In this document: piece after piece, positions 7,062-15,505 of the stretch
Numbering within the stretch: position 1 is the first letter of the stretch
How the letters are laid out: every line of letters starts with the position of its first letter
Assembly: GCF_003626645.1 (NCBI RefSeq)
Contig: NZ_RBAM01000002.1
Span: forward strand, 186,001-250,000
Direction of reading: 5' to 3'
From: Streptomyces klenkii
GTDB taxonomy: Bacteria; Actinomycetota; Actinomycetes; Streptomycetales; Streptomycetaceae
DNA length: 64,000 nt
Made by a program: the position numbers and the translations under genes
The notes under the pieces: model-generated
The model's database searches: none
The model's input: only the letters and a program-made list of their open reading frames with translations
Told to the model about the DNA's origin: nothing

Positions 7062-8876
7062 ATGGACGAGGGGAAGCCGCGGGCCGCCGCGCCCGGGCCG
7101 AAGTGGTGGAGCCGCCCGCGTTCCGCTGCCGCGGGCCGGCACGAGGACCCGCAGTTCCTGGACCCGGCCCCGGCGACCCCGCCGGAGCCGGAGACAAGCC
7201 TCCTGCCCGCGTACGGCCAGGAGCCCGCCCCGGGCGCGACCGCCGAGTCCGCGCACTCGGCGGAGGCCGTCACGAGCCCCCTGCCCGCGTACGGTCAGGA
7301 GGGCGGCGCCTCCCGTGCGCCCGGCCCCGGGCCGGGCGCGGCCCCCGTCGACGCCACGCGCCCGCTGCCCGCGTACGAGTCGCAGGCCCCGGCGCCCGGC
7401 CCGTCCGCCCAGGGCATCCCGCGCCACGCCCCCGATCCCTACGGCACGCCCCCCTACGGGCAGCCCGGGCCGTGGGCGCCCGCGCCGCCCGTGCAGCGGC
7501 CGGTCACGCCGCCGCAGGGCACCGTGCTGCCGCCCGTACCGCCCGTGGGCATGACGCCGCCGCACGGCACGCCCGCACCTCCCGTCACGCCCCCGCATGG
7601 CACCCCTGTTCCTCCCGCGGGCATGGCGCCCGGACACGGCACTCCCATGCCCTCCGCGGGCATGGCGCCCGCATCGGGCGCCCCCGTGCCCCCGCCGCCC
7701 TACCCGCCCGTCGGCGGGCCCTGGCGGTACGACCCGTGGGGCGCCGCCCCGGCGGGCCCGGCCGGCCCGCGCCGCCGCGGGCGGCTCGTCGCCGGAGCCC
7801 TGCTCGTGGCGCTCGTCGCCGGCGGCATCGGCGGCGGAGTCGGCGCGTTCCTGGAGCGGGACGGCACCATCGGGCGCCACGTGGAGCTGCCCCAGGCCGG
7901 CGCCGACCGCTCGGCCCGCGCGCCGGGCAGCATCGCGGGCATCGCCGCCCGCACCCTGCCGGGCGTGGTGACGATCCACGTCCGCGGCGGCAGCGACCAG
8001 GGCACCGGCACCGGCTTCGTCCTCGACAAGGACGGCCGGATCCTCACCAACAACCACGTCGTGGAGCCCGCCGGCTCCGCCGGCGACATATCGGTGACGT
8101 TCAGCAGCGGCCAGACCGCGAAGGCGGCCGTCGTCGGCCGGGACAGCAGCTACGACCTCGCGGTGATCAAGGTGTCGGGCGTGTCCGGGCTGACCCCGCT
8201 CGCTCTCGGCAACTCCGACTCCGTGCGCGTCGGGGACTCGGTGATCGCGATCGGCGCCCCGTACGACCTCGCGGGCACGGTCACCACGGGCATCATCAGC
8301 GCCAAGGAGCGCCCGATCACGGCGGGCGGCCGGAAGGGCGACGGCAGCGACGTCAGCTACGTCGACGCCTTGCAGACCGACGCCCCCATCAACCCGGGCA
8401 ACTCGGGCGGCCCGCTGGTGGACTCGGAGGCCCGGGTCATCGGCATCAACAGCGCCATCCGCTCCGCGGGCGACAGCGGCGACCTCGGCGGCGGCCAGGG
8501 CGGCAGCATCGGCCTGGGCTTCGCCATACCGATCAACCAGGCCAAGCGGGTCGCCGAAGAGCTCATCAACACCGGCAAGGCCACGCACCCGGTCATCGGC
8601 GTCACCCTGGACATGGGGTATTCGGGCGACGGGGCACGGGTGAACACGAAGAACGGCGACAACCCGGCGGTCACCCCCGGCGGCCCCGGCGACAAGGCGG
8701 GCCTCCGCCCGCACGACGTGATCAAGAAGGTCGACGGCGTGGCCGTGCACAGCGGCCAGGAGCTCATCGTCAAGATCCGCAGCCACCGGCCCGGCGACCA
8801 CCTCACCCTGACCGTGGAGCGGGACGGCACGGACCGGTCGGTCGACCTGACCCTCGGCTCCGCGAGCGCCCGCTGA
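7062..8876 (+). CDS. htrA: HtrA/DegP-type membrane serine protease with PDZ domain
   Basis: 604 aa. A cytoplasmic N-terminus of about 240 residues is extremely Pro/Gly/Ala rich and repeats short blocks (LPAYGQE three times, then PPHGTP-type units). One membrane helix (LVAGALLVALVAGG, about 242-262) follows. The trypsin-like domain has the triad His332 (NNHVV), Asp365 (SYDLAV) and Ser448 (GNSGGP). A single C-terminal PDZ domain spans about residues 510-600. ATG 7062 has GGGGAG 5 nt upstream; an earlier frame start at 7005 lacks support. It lies downstream of sigE and its anti-sigma gene, so it is likely the effector protease of the stress response, degrading misfolded secreted proteins. Confidence 0.92.
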   Translation: MDEGKPRAAAPGPKWWSRPRSAAAGRHEDPQFLDPAPATPPEPETSLLPAYGQEPAPGATAESAHSAEAVTSPLPAYGQEGGASRAPGPGPGAAPVDATRPLPAYESQAPAPGPSAQGIPRHAPDPYGTPPYGQPGPWAPAPPVQRPVTPPQGTVLPPVPPVGMTPPHGTPAPPVTPPHGTPVPPAGMAPGHGTPMPSAGMAPASGAPVPPPPYPPVGGPWRYDPWGAAPAGPAGPRRRGRLVAGALLVALVAGGIGGGVGAFLERDGTIGRHVELPQAGADRSARAPGSIAGIAARTLPGVVTIHVRGGSDQGTGTGFVLDKDGRILTNNHVVEPAGSAGDISVTFSSGQTAKAAVVGRDSSYDLAVIKVSGVSGLTPLALGNSDSVRVGDSVIAIGAPYDLAGTVTTGIISAKERPITAGGRKGDGSDVSYVDALQTDAPINPGNSGGPLVDSEARVIGINSAIRSAGDSGDLGGGQGGSIGLGFAIPINQAKRVAEELINTGKATHPVIGVTLDMGYSGDGARVNTKNGDNPAVTPGGPGDKAGLRPHDVIKKVDGVAVHSGQELIVKIRSHRPGDHLTLTVERDGTDRSVDLTLGSASAR

Positions 8877-9009
8877 GCCTCCCCGGGCCCCGCCCCGACG
8901 TCGCCTTTGGCCTGATGTTGGCCCGGGCGTATCCCTCAGGCCGCGCCGGGCCAGGTACCGTGATAGGTGGCCTGGACCGTCGGCCATTGACGCATCAAGG
9001 AGCTTCAAC

Positions 9010-9465
9010 GTGCTCGACATAGGACCCCTCGAGCTGGTCGCGCTCGTGGTGCTCGCTGTGCTCATCTTCGGACCGGACAAGCTGCCGAAGATGATCCAGG
9101 ACGTGTCGCGCACGCTGCGCAAGATCCGGCAGTTCTCCGAGAGCGCCAAGGAGGACATCCGCTCCGAGCTGGGCCCCGAGTTCAAGGACTTCGAGTTCGA
9201 GGACCTCAACCCGAAGACCTTCGTCCGCAAGCACGTGCTGGACAAGGACGAGCTCGGCCTGAAGGAGATCCGCAACGGCTTCGACCTCAAGGCGGAGATG
9301 ACCGACGTCGCCGACGCCGTGCACGGCCGTACGGGCGACGCCGCGGCGCCCGGCTCCGCCCCGTCCTCTCCGGACGGCGGCTCGCCCGCCCGGCCGGACC
9401 TGCTCAAGAAGCCCCGGAAGCCCGAGCCGGGGGAGCGCCCTCCGTTCGACTCCGACGCCACCTGA
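9010..9465 (+). CDS. tatB: Twin-arginine translocase subunit TatB
   Basis: A 151-aa protein with the Tat A/B architecture: a short N-terminal membrane helix (PLELVALVVLAVLIFGP, residues 6-22) with the conserved hinge FGPDKLP, an amphipathic helix (IQDVSRTLRKIRQFSE), then a charged cytoplasmic tail. Glu at position 8 of the helix start and the long acidic helical region favour TatB over TatA. It starts at GTG 9010 with AAGGAG spaced 6 nt. TatB and TatC receive folded substrates with twin-arginine signals. The position after htrA matches Mycobacterium (Rv1223-Rv1224). tatA and tatC are not in the window. Confidence 0.9.
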   Translation: MLDIGPLELVALVVLAVLIFGPDKLPKMIQDVSRTLRKIRQFSESAKEDIRSELGPEFKDFEFEDLNPKTFVRKHVLDKDELGLKEIRNGFDLKAEMTDVADAVHGRTGDAAAPGSAPSSPDGGSPARPDLLKKPRKPEPGERPPFDSDAT

Positions 9466-9583
9466 GTACCGCGCATCCCCTGCGCCATTGACGGGGGTGG
9501 CTATCCTCCCTTTGTTTGGGGTGAAGTCGTCCTAGGGGGGCGGGCTCGCCCAGGACACCGGGCAACGAGGAGGCGCCGCGCAG

Positions 9584-10279
9584 ATGGAGACGACGAGTCG
9601 GGTTGGGGCTCAAGGGGCCGGCACGGCCGACGCGTCCGCCGTGGACGCCGCGGCCAAGGACGCGGAGGGCGGGCTCGGCACCCGGCGGGCGGTCGACGGC
9701 TATCTGCTGGCCTCGTTCCCCTGGTACGGCCTGGACGAGGCCTACACCGGGCCGCGCTGGCTGATGCAGGTCGGCGCCGCCGCCGACGGGACCGTGGAGC
9801 ACGGTGCGACGGGCCACGGCGAGGAGCCCACGCTGCGCATCGAGCGGGCCGATCCGCACGCCGCCAAGCAGCGCTTCACGGTCGTCGTGACCGTGGCCAG
9901 CCGCCCCGGCCGGCGCAGCGCCGACGGCACGGGCGTCCTGGAGGCCACCTCGGTCTCCTCGGCGGCCTGGCTGGCCGGCTCGGGGCTGCTGTCGTGCACG
10001 TGGCCGGCGCAGATGGAGCGCGCCCTGCGGCAGGACTGGCTCGACCAGCAGACGGCCCTCGCGTGGGAGCTTGCGGACCACCTGGACGACTCCGCGTGGT
10101 CGACGCTGTCGCTGCCCGTGGACGGCGTGCCGACGGACTTCCGCTACCGCGAGTCGGAGTACGGCTGGGTGCTCGCCGGCTCGGCGGAGGGGGTCCACAT
10201 CGGGGCGTACGGCCGGGGCATGAGCGCGTACGGCATGGGCTTCTCGGTGATCAAGGACATCACGGCGTATAAGGGCTGA
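9584..10279 (+). CDS. Conserved hypothetical protein
   Basis: 231 aa, no recognisable family name. The first 35 residues are low-complexity Ala/Gly/Asp. The rest is mixed alpha/beta with conserved-looking aromatic patches (FPWYGLDEAYTGPRWLMQVG; SEYGWVLAGSAEGVHIGAYG; MGFSVIKDITAY). No membrane helix, signal or catalytic motif is evident. ATG 9584 has GAGGAGG 9 nt upstream. The gene sits between tatB and the DUF1508 gene on the same strand, with its own 118-bp upstream gap. Codon use is normal for the window. Probably a streptomycete-specific cytoplasmic protein. Confidence 0.75.
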   Translation: METTSRVGAQGAGTADASAVDAAAKDAEGGLGTRRAVDGYLLASFPWYGLDEAYTGPRWLMQVGAAADGTVEHGATGHGEEPTLRIERADPHAAKQRFTVVVTVASRPGRRSADGTGVLEATSVSSAAWLAGSGLLSCTWPAQMERALRQDWLDQQTALAWELADHLDDSAWSTLSLPVDGVPTDFRYRESEYGWVLAGSAEGVHIGAYGRGMSAYGMGFSVIKDITAYKG

Positions 10280-10415
10280 CGGCCGCCTCCGTGGCTGCTC
10301 CCGCGGGCGACCAGGTCACCCGCCGGGTCACCCGCCGGGCCCACCCGGGCTGCGCGCGCCGCCGTGCCGGGCTTGAATTCCCGGCAGGGGGCAGCACTCC
10401 GAGAGGTGAGGTGCC

Positions 10416-10604
10416 ATGTCGGGCAAGTTCGAGATGTACGAGGACAAGGGTGGCAAGTACCGCTACCGGCTGAAGGCCGGCAACGGCGAGATCATCGCCG
10501 TCGGCGAGTCGTACAACAGCAAGGCGGCCTGTGAGAAGGGCATCGAGTCCGTGAAGCAGAACGCGGCCTCGGCGCCCGTGAAGGACCTGGGCCACCAGGC
10601 ATAG
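10416..10604 (+). CDS. DUF1508 (YegP-like) small protein
   Basis: A 62-aa protein with one DUF1508 unit: FEMYEDKGGKYRYRLKAGNG, then EIIAVGESYNSKAACEKGIESV. YegP of E. coli carries two such units and folds as a small beta sheet with a helix; the function is unknown. ATG 10416 follows GAGAGGTGAGG. The stop at 10604 is followed by a hairpin terminator shared with the convergent mrp gene. The upstream gap holds a 12-bp GGTCACCCGCCG duplication (about 10313-10336). Confidence 0.87.
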   Translation: MSGKFEMYEDKGGKYRYRLKAGNGEIIAVGESYNSKAACEKGIESVKQNAASAPVKDLGHQA

Positions 10605-10616
10605 CCGCAGTGCCGT

Positions 10617-10642
10617 CGGCGGGCCCTTGCCCGGGCCCGCCG
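10617..10642. terminator. Hairpin terminator between DUF1508 and mrp
   Basis: The ten-base arms CGGCGGGCCC (10617-10626) and GGGCCCGCCG (10633-10642) flank a TTGCCC loop in the 48-bp convergent gap. It probably works in both directions. Confidence 0.65.
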
Positions 10643-10652
10643 GCGCACCGGG

Positions 10653-11810
10653 TCAGAACTTGTTGCGCGGCGTGATGCCGAGCGACATCCCGGACAGGCC
10701 GCGCTGGCGGCCGCCGAGCTTGCCCGCGATCGCGCGCAGCGCCGCGCCCGCGGGGGACTCCGGGTCCGTCAGGACCACCGGCTTGCCCTCGTCGCCGCCC
10801 TCGCGCAGGCGGACGTCGATGGGGATCGAGCCCAGCACCGGCACGTTCGTGCCCGTCGTGCGGGTGAGGCCCTCGGCGACCATCTGACCGCCACCCGTGC
10901 CGAAGACGTCGACCATCTCGTCGCAGTGCGGGCACGGCAGCCCGGACATGTTCTCCACGACGCCGACGATCTTCTGGTGGGTCTGCACGGCGATCGAGCC
11001 GGCGCGCTCGGCGACCTCGGCGGCCGCCTGCTGCGGCGTCGTCACGACGAGGATCTCGGCGTTCGGCACGAGCTGCGCGACGGAGATCGCGATGTCGCCG
11101 GTGCCCGGCGGCAGGTCGAGCAGGAGGACGTCCAGGTCGCCCCAGTAGACGTCCGCGAGGAACTGCTGGAGCGCGCGGTGCAGCATCGGGCCGCGCCACA
11201 CCACCGGGGCGTTGCCCGGGGTGAACATGCCGATCGAGATGACCTTCACGCCGTTCGCCGACGGCGGCATGATCATGTTCTCGACCTGGGTCGGCTTGCC
11301 GTCCGCGCCGAGCATGCGCGGGACGGAGTGGCCGTAGATGTCCGCGTCGACGACGCCGACCTTCAGGCCGTCGGCCGCCATGGCCGCCGCCAGGTTGACC
11401 GTCACGGAGGACTTGCCGACGCCGCCCTTGCCGGACGCCACCGCGTACACCCGGGTCAGCGAGCCGGGCTTGGCGAAGGGCACCTCGCGCTCGGCGGTGC
11501 CGCCGCGCAGGGAGGCCGCGAGCTCGCGGCGCTGCTCGTCGCTCATGACGTCGAGCCCGACGGTCACGCCCGTGACGCCCTCGACGCGCGCGACGGCGTC
11601 CGTCACGCGGCTGATGATCGTCTCCCGCATGGGGCAGCCGGAGACCGTCAGGTAGATCTCTACGGCAACCGAACCGTCCGCCGCGATCTCCACCGATTTG
11701 ACCATCCCCAGCTCGGTGACGGGTCGCTGGATCTCGGGGTCGTTCACCGTCGCGAGCGCGGCGCGGACCGCGTCCTCGCTCGGAGACGTTCCGTTCGTGT
11801 CGGTAGCCAT
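10653..11810 (-). CDS. mrp: Mrp/NBP35-family iron-sulfur carrier P-loop ATPase
   Basis: A 385-aa cytoplasmic protein. Residues 10-95 form a MIP18/DUF59-like domain with the conserved Cys in SGCPMRE. The ATPase domain has the deviant Walker A GKGGVGKS (residues 127-134) typical of MinD/Mrp proteins, and later the CPHC pair (in GLPCPHCDEM) that bridges a 4Fe-4S cluster in a dimer. It is expected to carry or assemble Fe-S clusters. The ATG at 11808-11810 has no ribosome site but a TACCAT hexamer 6 nt upstream, so it is probably leaderless. The DUF1003 gene lies 43 bp upstream on the same strand, overlapping this promoter. Confidence 0.9.
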   Translation of the reverse strand: MATDTNGTSPSEDAVRAALATVNDPEIQRPVTELGMVKSVEIAADGSVAVEIYLTVSGCPMRETIISRVTDAVARVEGVTGVTVGLDVMSDEQRRELAASLRGGTAEREVPFAKPGSLTRVYAVASGKGGVGKSSVTVNLAAAMAADGLKVGVVDADIYGHSVPRMLGADGKPTQVENMIMPPSANGVKVISIGMFTPGNAPVVWRGPMLHRALQQFLADVYWGDLDVLLLDLPPGTGDIAISVAQLVPNAEILVVTTPQQAAAEVAERAGSIAVQTHQKIVGVVENMSGLPCPHCDEMVDVFGTGGGQMVAEGLTRTTGTNVPVLGSIPIDVRLREGGDEGKPVVLTDPESPAGAALRAIAGKLGGRQRGLSGMSLGITPRNKF

Positions 11811-11816
11811 ACGGAG

Positions 11817-11822
11817 ATGGTA
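11817..11822 (-). promoter_or_regulatory. -10 hexamer of leaderless mrp transcript
   Basis: On the minus strand TACCAT ends 6 nt before the mrp ATG, with no Shine-Dalgarno sequence between them, so transcription would begin at or next to the start codon. TTCCGG lies about 18 nt further upstream as a weak -35. Confidence 0.5.
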
Positions 11823-11853
11823 CGGCGCGTGAGGGGGCCTCCGGAAAGGGCCG

Positions 11854-12462
11854 TCAGCGGTCGCGTTCCTCACTCTCCGCGGGGAATACGCGACGCTGTT
11901 CCAGTTCCTTCACGAGGTCCTGGAACTCCGAGCGGATCCAGTCCCGCGTCGCCACTTCGCCCAGCCCCATCCGCAGCGAGGCGATCTCCCGGGTCAGGTA
12001 CTCCGTGTCCGCGATCGACCGCTCGTTCTGCTTGCGGTCCTGCTCCAGGTTGACCCGGTCGCGGTCGTCCTGGCGGTTCTGCGCGAGGAGGATCAGCGGC
12101 GCCGCGTAGGAGGCCTGGAGGGACAGCATCAGGGTCAGGAAGATGAAGGGGTAGTTGTCGAACCGCAGGTGCCCGGGGACCGTGGTGTTCCACACGACCC
12201 ACAGGATGATGACGACCGTCATCCAGACGATGAACCGCCCCGTCCCCAGGAACCGGGCGATCCGCTCCGACGTCCGCCCGAACGCCTCCGGGTCGTACTC
12301 CGGCAGCCAGGCGCGCCGCCGGACCCGCGGCAGGTCCAGGCGCACGCGCGGCCGCGGGTGGGGGTGCGGGTGGACGGCCTCCGCCTGCGCCCGCACGCGC
12401 TCGGCGCGGTCGGGCCGGTGCCCGGGCCGGTCGGCCTCGCGCCCGCGGTCGTTACCGGCCAT
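11854..12462 (-). CDS. DUF1003 family two-helix membrane protein
   Basis: 202 aa. A basic N-terminal 55 residues rich in Arg/Pro/His leads into the DUF1003 core: two membrane helices (RFIVWMTVVIILWVVWN and PFIFLTLMLSLQASYAAPLIL) followed by the family motif LLAQNRQDDRDR and a charged C-terminal coiled coil that faces the cytoplasm. The start codon overlaps the last 11 bp of the upstream PRC/MgtE_N/CBS gene, implying translational coupling. DUF1003 proteins have no proven role; the coupling to an MgtE-like Mg-sensing module suggests a joint role in metal-ion transport or gating (inference). Confidence 0.85.
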   Translation of the reverse strand: MAGNDRGREADRPGHRPDRAERVRAQAEAVHPHPHPRPRVRLDLPRVRRRAWLPEYDPEAFGRTSERIARFLGTGRFIVWMTVVIILWVVWNTTVPGHLRFDNYPFIFLTLMLSLQASYAAPLILLAQNRQDDRDRVNLEQDRKQNERSIADTEYLTREIASLRMGLGEVATRDWIRSEFQDLVKELEQRRVFPAESEERDR

Positions 12463-13747
12463 CGGCGGCCTCCGGCAGCTCGGTCATGCCCGGTGCGCCG
12501 TGGTGCAGCTCGGTCTCGCGCCAGTCGTCGGGCAGCAGGTGGTCCAGGACGTCGTCGACGGTGACCGCGCCCAGCAGGGAGCCGCTCTCGTCGACCACCG
12601 GCGCGGCGACCATGTTGTACGTCGCCAGGTAGCTCGTGACGGCCGGCAGCGGGGTGCCCGGCGGGAGGGGCCGCAGGTCGGTGTCCACGATCGAGCCGAC
12701 GAGGGTGAAGGGCGGGTCGCGCAGCAGCCGCTGGAAGTGGACCGTCCCCAAGTACTTGCCGGTGGGGGTCTCGTCCGGCGGCCGGCACACGTACACCTGT
12801 GCGGCCAGGGCGGGGGAGAGGTCGCGGTTGCGCACCCGCGCGAGGGCGTCGGCGACCGTCGCGTCCGGGCGCAGCACGATCGGCTCGGTGGTCATCAGGC
12901 CGCCCGCGGTGCGCTCCTCGTACGCCAGGAGCCGGCGCACGTCCGCGGCCTCGCCCGGCTGCATGAGGGCCAGCAGCCGCTCCTTCTCCTCCTCCGGGAG
13001 CTCGGAGAGCAGGTCGGCCGCGTCGTCCGGGTCCATGGCCTCCAGGACGTCCGCGGCGCGCTCCTCCTTGAGCTTGCCGAGGATCTCGATCTGGTCGTCC
13101 TCCGGGAGCTCCTCCAGGACGTCCGCGAGCCGGTCGTCGTCGAGCGCCGCCGCGACCTCGCCGCGGCGCTTGGGGGAGAGGTGGTGCAGCACGCTCGCGA
13201 GGTCGGCGGGGCGCAGCCGCTCGAAGGTGGCCAGGAGGCTCGCCGCGCCCTGCCCGTGCTCCTCCAGGGAGAAGCCCGTGACCGCCGACCACTCCACCGT
13301 GAGGGTCTCTCCCTTGCGGCGCAGCGCCCCGCCCTTGCCGCGGCGCACGAAGACCTTGTCGAGCTCCCAGTCGCGGCGGGCCGGCAGCTGGGTGATCGCC
13401 ACGTCCAGGACGGTCACCTCCTCGCCCCCGTCGACCAGACGTACGCGCCGGTCCAGGAGCTCGCCCAGCACCAGCGTCTCGGTGGTGCGCTGCTCGAAGC
13501 GGCGCATGTTGACCACCCCTGTGGTGATCACCTGGCCGGACTCCACGCCCGTCACCCGGGTCATGGGCAGGAAGATCCGGCGGCGGCTGACGACCTCCAC
13601 GACGAGGCCGAGGACGCGGGGCGGGCGGCCGCCGACGCGGAGCATCGCGACGAGGTCCTGGACGCGGCCGACCTGGTCGCCGTTGGGGTCGAAGACCGCC
13701 ACGCCCGAGAGGTGCGACACGAAGACCCGGTGGGCGCCTGCCGCCAT
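12452..13747 (-). CDS. PRC-barrel / MgtE_N / CBS protein without membrane domain
   Basis: 431 aa and apparently fully cytoplasmic. Residues 1-150 contain one or two PRC-barrel-like segments (VFDPNGDQVGRVQDLVA; GGEEVTVLDVAI). Residues 175-280 are the MgtE N superhelical domain with repeated acidic helices (LADVLEELPEDDQIEIL, DAADLLSELPEEEKERLL). Residues 285-420 are a pair of CBS domains (GGLMTTEPIVLRPDATVADAL; MVAAPVVDESGSLLGAV). In MgtE these domains sense Mg2+ and gate the pore, but the pore domain is absent here. ATG 13747 has GGAGGAGG 8 nt upstream. The following DUF1003 gene overlaps the stop and may supply the membrane part. Confidence 0.87.
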   Translation of the reverse strand: MAAGAHRVFVSHLSGVAVFDPNGDQVGRVQDLVAMLRVGGRPPRVLGLVVEVVSRRRIFLPMTRVTGVESGQVITTGVVNMRRFEQRTTETLVLGELLDRRVRLVDGGEEVTVLDVAITQLPARRDWELDKVFVRRGKGGALRRKGETLTVEWSAVTGFSLEEHGQGAASLLATFERLRPADLASVLHHLSPKRRGEVAAALDDDRLADVLEELPEDDQIEILGKLKEERAADVLEAMDPDDAADLLSELPEEEKERLLALMQPGEAADVRRLLAYEERTAGGLMTTEPIVLRPDATVADALARVRNRDLSPALAAQVYVCRPPDETPTGKYLGTVHFQRLLRDPPFTLVGSIVDTDLRPLPPGTPLPAVTSYLATYNMVAAPVVDESGSLLGAVTVDDVLDHLLPDDWRETELHHGAPGMTELPEAADGR

Positions 13748-13908
13748 GCCGCGCACCTCCTCCGTGGTCCGGTGTCCGGTTCAGGCTAACGTGACCGGGT
13801 TCTCCCCGGCGCGGGAGAGGGGGCCGTCCGGACTGCTGCCTTCCGCCTGTGCCGGGCACGGGTACGCTGCCCCCTACTTCCCCCCGCTGAACAGGAGGCA
13901 GGAGCGAC

Positions 13909-14667
13909 GTGCGTACCCGGAAGGCCGCTCTCGTGGGAGCGCTGTGCGTCGGCCTGTCCGTGGCCCTGACCGCTTGCGGCGGCGCGGCGGAGGACCCCGA
14001 CGCCGGGACCAACGGGGTCGGCAAGCTCGATCCGGCGAAGATCCAGGACAAGGCGCGGACGGCGGCGCGGGACGCCTCGGCCGTCCACCTCTCCGGCAGC
14101 GTCGTCAGCCAGGGGCGTACGTACAAGCTCGACATGCGGCTGAAGCGGGACGGGGGGACCGGGCGGGTCGCCTCCGACGCCAGCACGTTCGAGCTGCTGC
14201 GGGTCGGCGACGAGCTCTTCCTGAAGGCGCCGGCGGCGTTCTGGTCGCGGGGCGACAAGGGGGACGGGGCCGCGGCCGCGGGCAAGCTGGAGAAGAAGTA
14301 CGTCAAGGTGCCGGCCGGGGACCCGGCCTACGCGCAGTTCAAGGGCTTCACCGACAAGAACGTCCTGCTGGACGGCCTCATCGCCCTGCACGGCAAGCTG
14401 GCGCGCGGCGACCACGGCACGGTGGGGGGCGCCCGGACCATCCGGGTCGACGGCGCGGGGGGCTCGGGCGGGAAGCTCGACGTCTCGCTGATGGGCGACC
14501 CGTACCCCCTGCGCGTCCAGCGCGCGGGCGGCGCGGGGCAGCTGGAACTGTCCGACTGGGGCAAGGACTTCGCCCTGACGGCCCCACCGAAGCAGGATGT
14601 CGTGGACTACGGCAAACGCATCCCGTCCACGGGCGAGGGCGCGCCGTTGCCGGGTCCGGCGAAGTAG
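13909..14667 (+). CDS. Secreted lipoprotein, LppX/LprG-like fold suspected
   Basis: 252 aa. A lipoprotein signal peptide is clear: two Arg/Lys, a hydrophobic core and the lipobox LTAC with Cys23. The mature part (TARDASAVHLSGSV, YKLDMRLKRDGG, then FLKAPAAFW) follows the pattern of the LppX_LprAFG lipoprotein family, which forms a hollow half-barrel binding lipids; this is by pattern only. GTG 13909 follows AGGAGGCAGGAG. It diverges from the PRC/MgtE gene. The stop is followed by a repeat-rich non-coding stretch. Confidence 0.8.
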   Translation: MRTRKAALVGALCVGLSVALTACGGAAEDPDAGTNGVGKLDPAKIQDKARTAARDASAVHLSGSVVSQGRTYKLDMRLKRDGGTGRVASDASTFELLRVGDELFLKAPAAFWSRGDKGDGAAAAGKLEKKYVKVPAGDPAYAQFKGFTDKNVLLDGLIALHGKLARGDHGTVGGARTIRVDGAGGSGGKLDVSLMGDPYPLRVQRAGGAGQLELSDWGKDFALTAPPKQDVVDYGKRIPSTGEGAPLPGPAK

Positions 14668-14685
14668 TCCCTCACGGGCGGGGGC

Positions 14686-14899
14686 GGGTCCGGCACCGCC
14701 GGTCAGGCGCGTTTCGGCTGAGCGCCGTTGCGGCGGGGGTTGGTGCCGCAGCACCCATCGCGTCCTGGCCGCGCCAGCTGATTTCCGCCGCGACGACGAG
14801 CAAGCGTCGACGACGTGCCCGGCGGTGCCGAGCCATGCGCAAGCCGGGTCCGGCACCGCCGGAAAGGCTCGCTCCGGCTGGGCGCCGTTGTGGCGGGAG
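14686..14899. repeat. 54-bp imperfect direct repeat with internal inverted repeat
   Basis: Two copies, 14686-14739 and 14846-14899, start GGGTCCGGCACCGCCGG and contain GCGCCGTTG; about 46 of 54 positions agree. The offset is 160 bp. In addition CCGGCGGTGCCG at 14819-14830 is the exact reverse complement of 14851-14862, giving a 12-bp stem with a 20-nt loop. The repeat fills the 242-bp gap between the lipoprotein gene and the convergent hypothetical gene, and probably includes the terminators of both. Confidence 0.75.
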
Positions 14900-14909
14900 G
14901 GAGGCGTGG

Positions 14910-15434
14910 CTAGCGCTTGCCCCGGGTGCTCCTTCGGAGGAGTTTCGGCAGGGCCGCCGGCATCGGGTGGCGGGTCGTGGCCGGGGTCGGGAGGGGGACC
15001 GCGGTCAGGGACGTGCCGGGGAGCGGCGCCGTCGTCCCGGACGGCTCCAGGCGAAGGACGCGGCAGTCCTTCGCCCACCGCTCGGTGACCCGCTCCGCGT
15101 CGGCCGCGTTCAGCCGCTTCGCCTTCAGCTCGCCGACCGCCGCCTCCCACGCCTCGCTCCCCGCCGGCAGCTCGGTGACCCGCGCGTCCCAGGACACCAG
15201 GCGCCCGCCCTTGTCCTTGCTGCGGACGGTCACCGTCGCCTCGCCGCCGTCGGCGAGCCCGAGCCCGTCCAGCGGCTGCTCGCCGGGCCCGCCCACCACA
15301 TGGGCGGCACCCTCGTGCCACACGTGCCACAGCGCACGGCTCGGACCCACCGGTCCCCGCACCCAGATGAGGCCGGACTTCTTCGTGGCCTCCTCGATGA
15401 GCGCCTGGTCGAGCAGCGCCTGCGTCTGTGTCAT
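14910..15434 (-). CDS. Conserved hypothetical protein
   Basis: 174 aa, family not recognised. It starts with a helix (TQTQALLDQALIEEATKKSGLIWV), then a beta-rich part with conserved aromatic residues (ALWHVWHEGAAHVVGG), a variable middle and a basic Pro/Thr-rich tail ending RRSTRGKR. There is no signal peptide or membrane helix. The N-terminal half looks like a small nucleotide- or flavin-binding-type barrel, but no motif fixes this. The ATG at 15434 follows AAGGTAGG. It diverges from the EamA gene, sharing a 71-bp promoter region. Confidence 0.72.
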   Translation of the reverse strand: MTQTQALLDQALIEEATKKSGLIWVRGPVGPSRALWHVWHEGAAHVVGGPGEQPLDGLGLADGGEATVTVRSKDKGGRLVSWDARVTELPAGSEAWEAAVGELKAKRLNAADAERVTERWAKDCRVLRLEPSGTTAPLPGTSLTAVPLPTPATTRHPMPAALPKLLRRSTRGKR

Positions 15435-15493
15435 GCCGCCTACCTTATGCGGCGGCCCGTGGGACGCGCGGTGGCCCGTACGAGCAGGAGACC

Positions 15494-15499
15494 TACCCT
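15494..15499 (+). promoter_or_regulatory. -10 hexamer of leaderless EamA transcript
   Basis: TACCCT lies 6 nt before the GTG start at 15506, with no ribosome site in between, fitting a leaderless mRNA. No clear -35 element is seen. Confidence 0.45.
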
Positions 15500-15505
15500 G
15501 GACGC

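Noticed and set aside
6924..9488. 854-codon antisense frame opposite htrA and tatB
   Set aside because: Arg/Gly/Ala/His-rich without any domain; the opposite strand has clear HtrA and TatB features.
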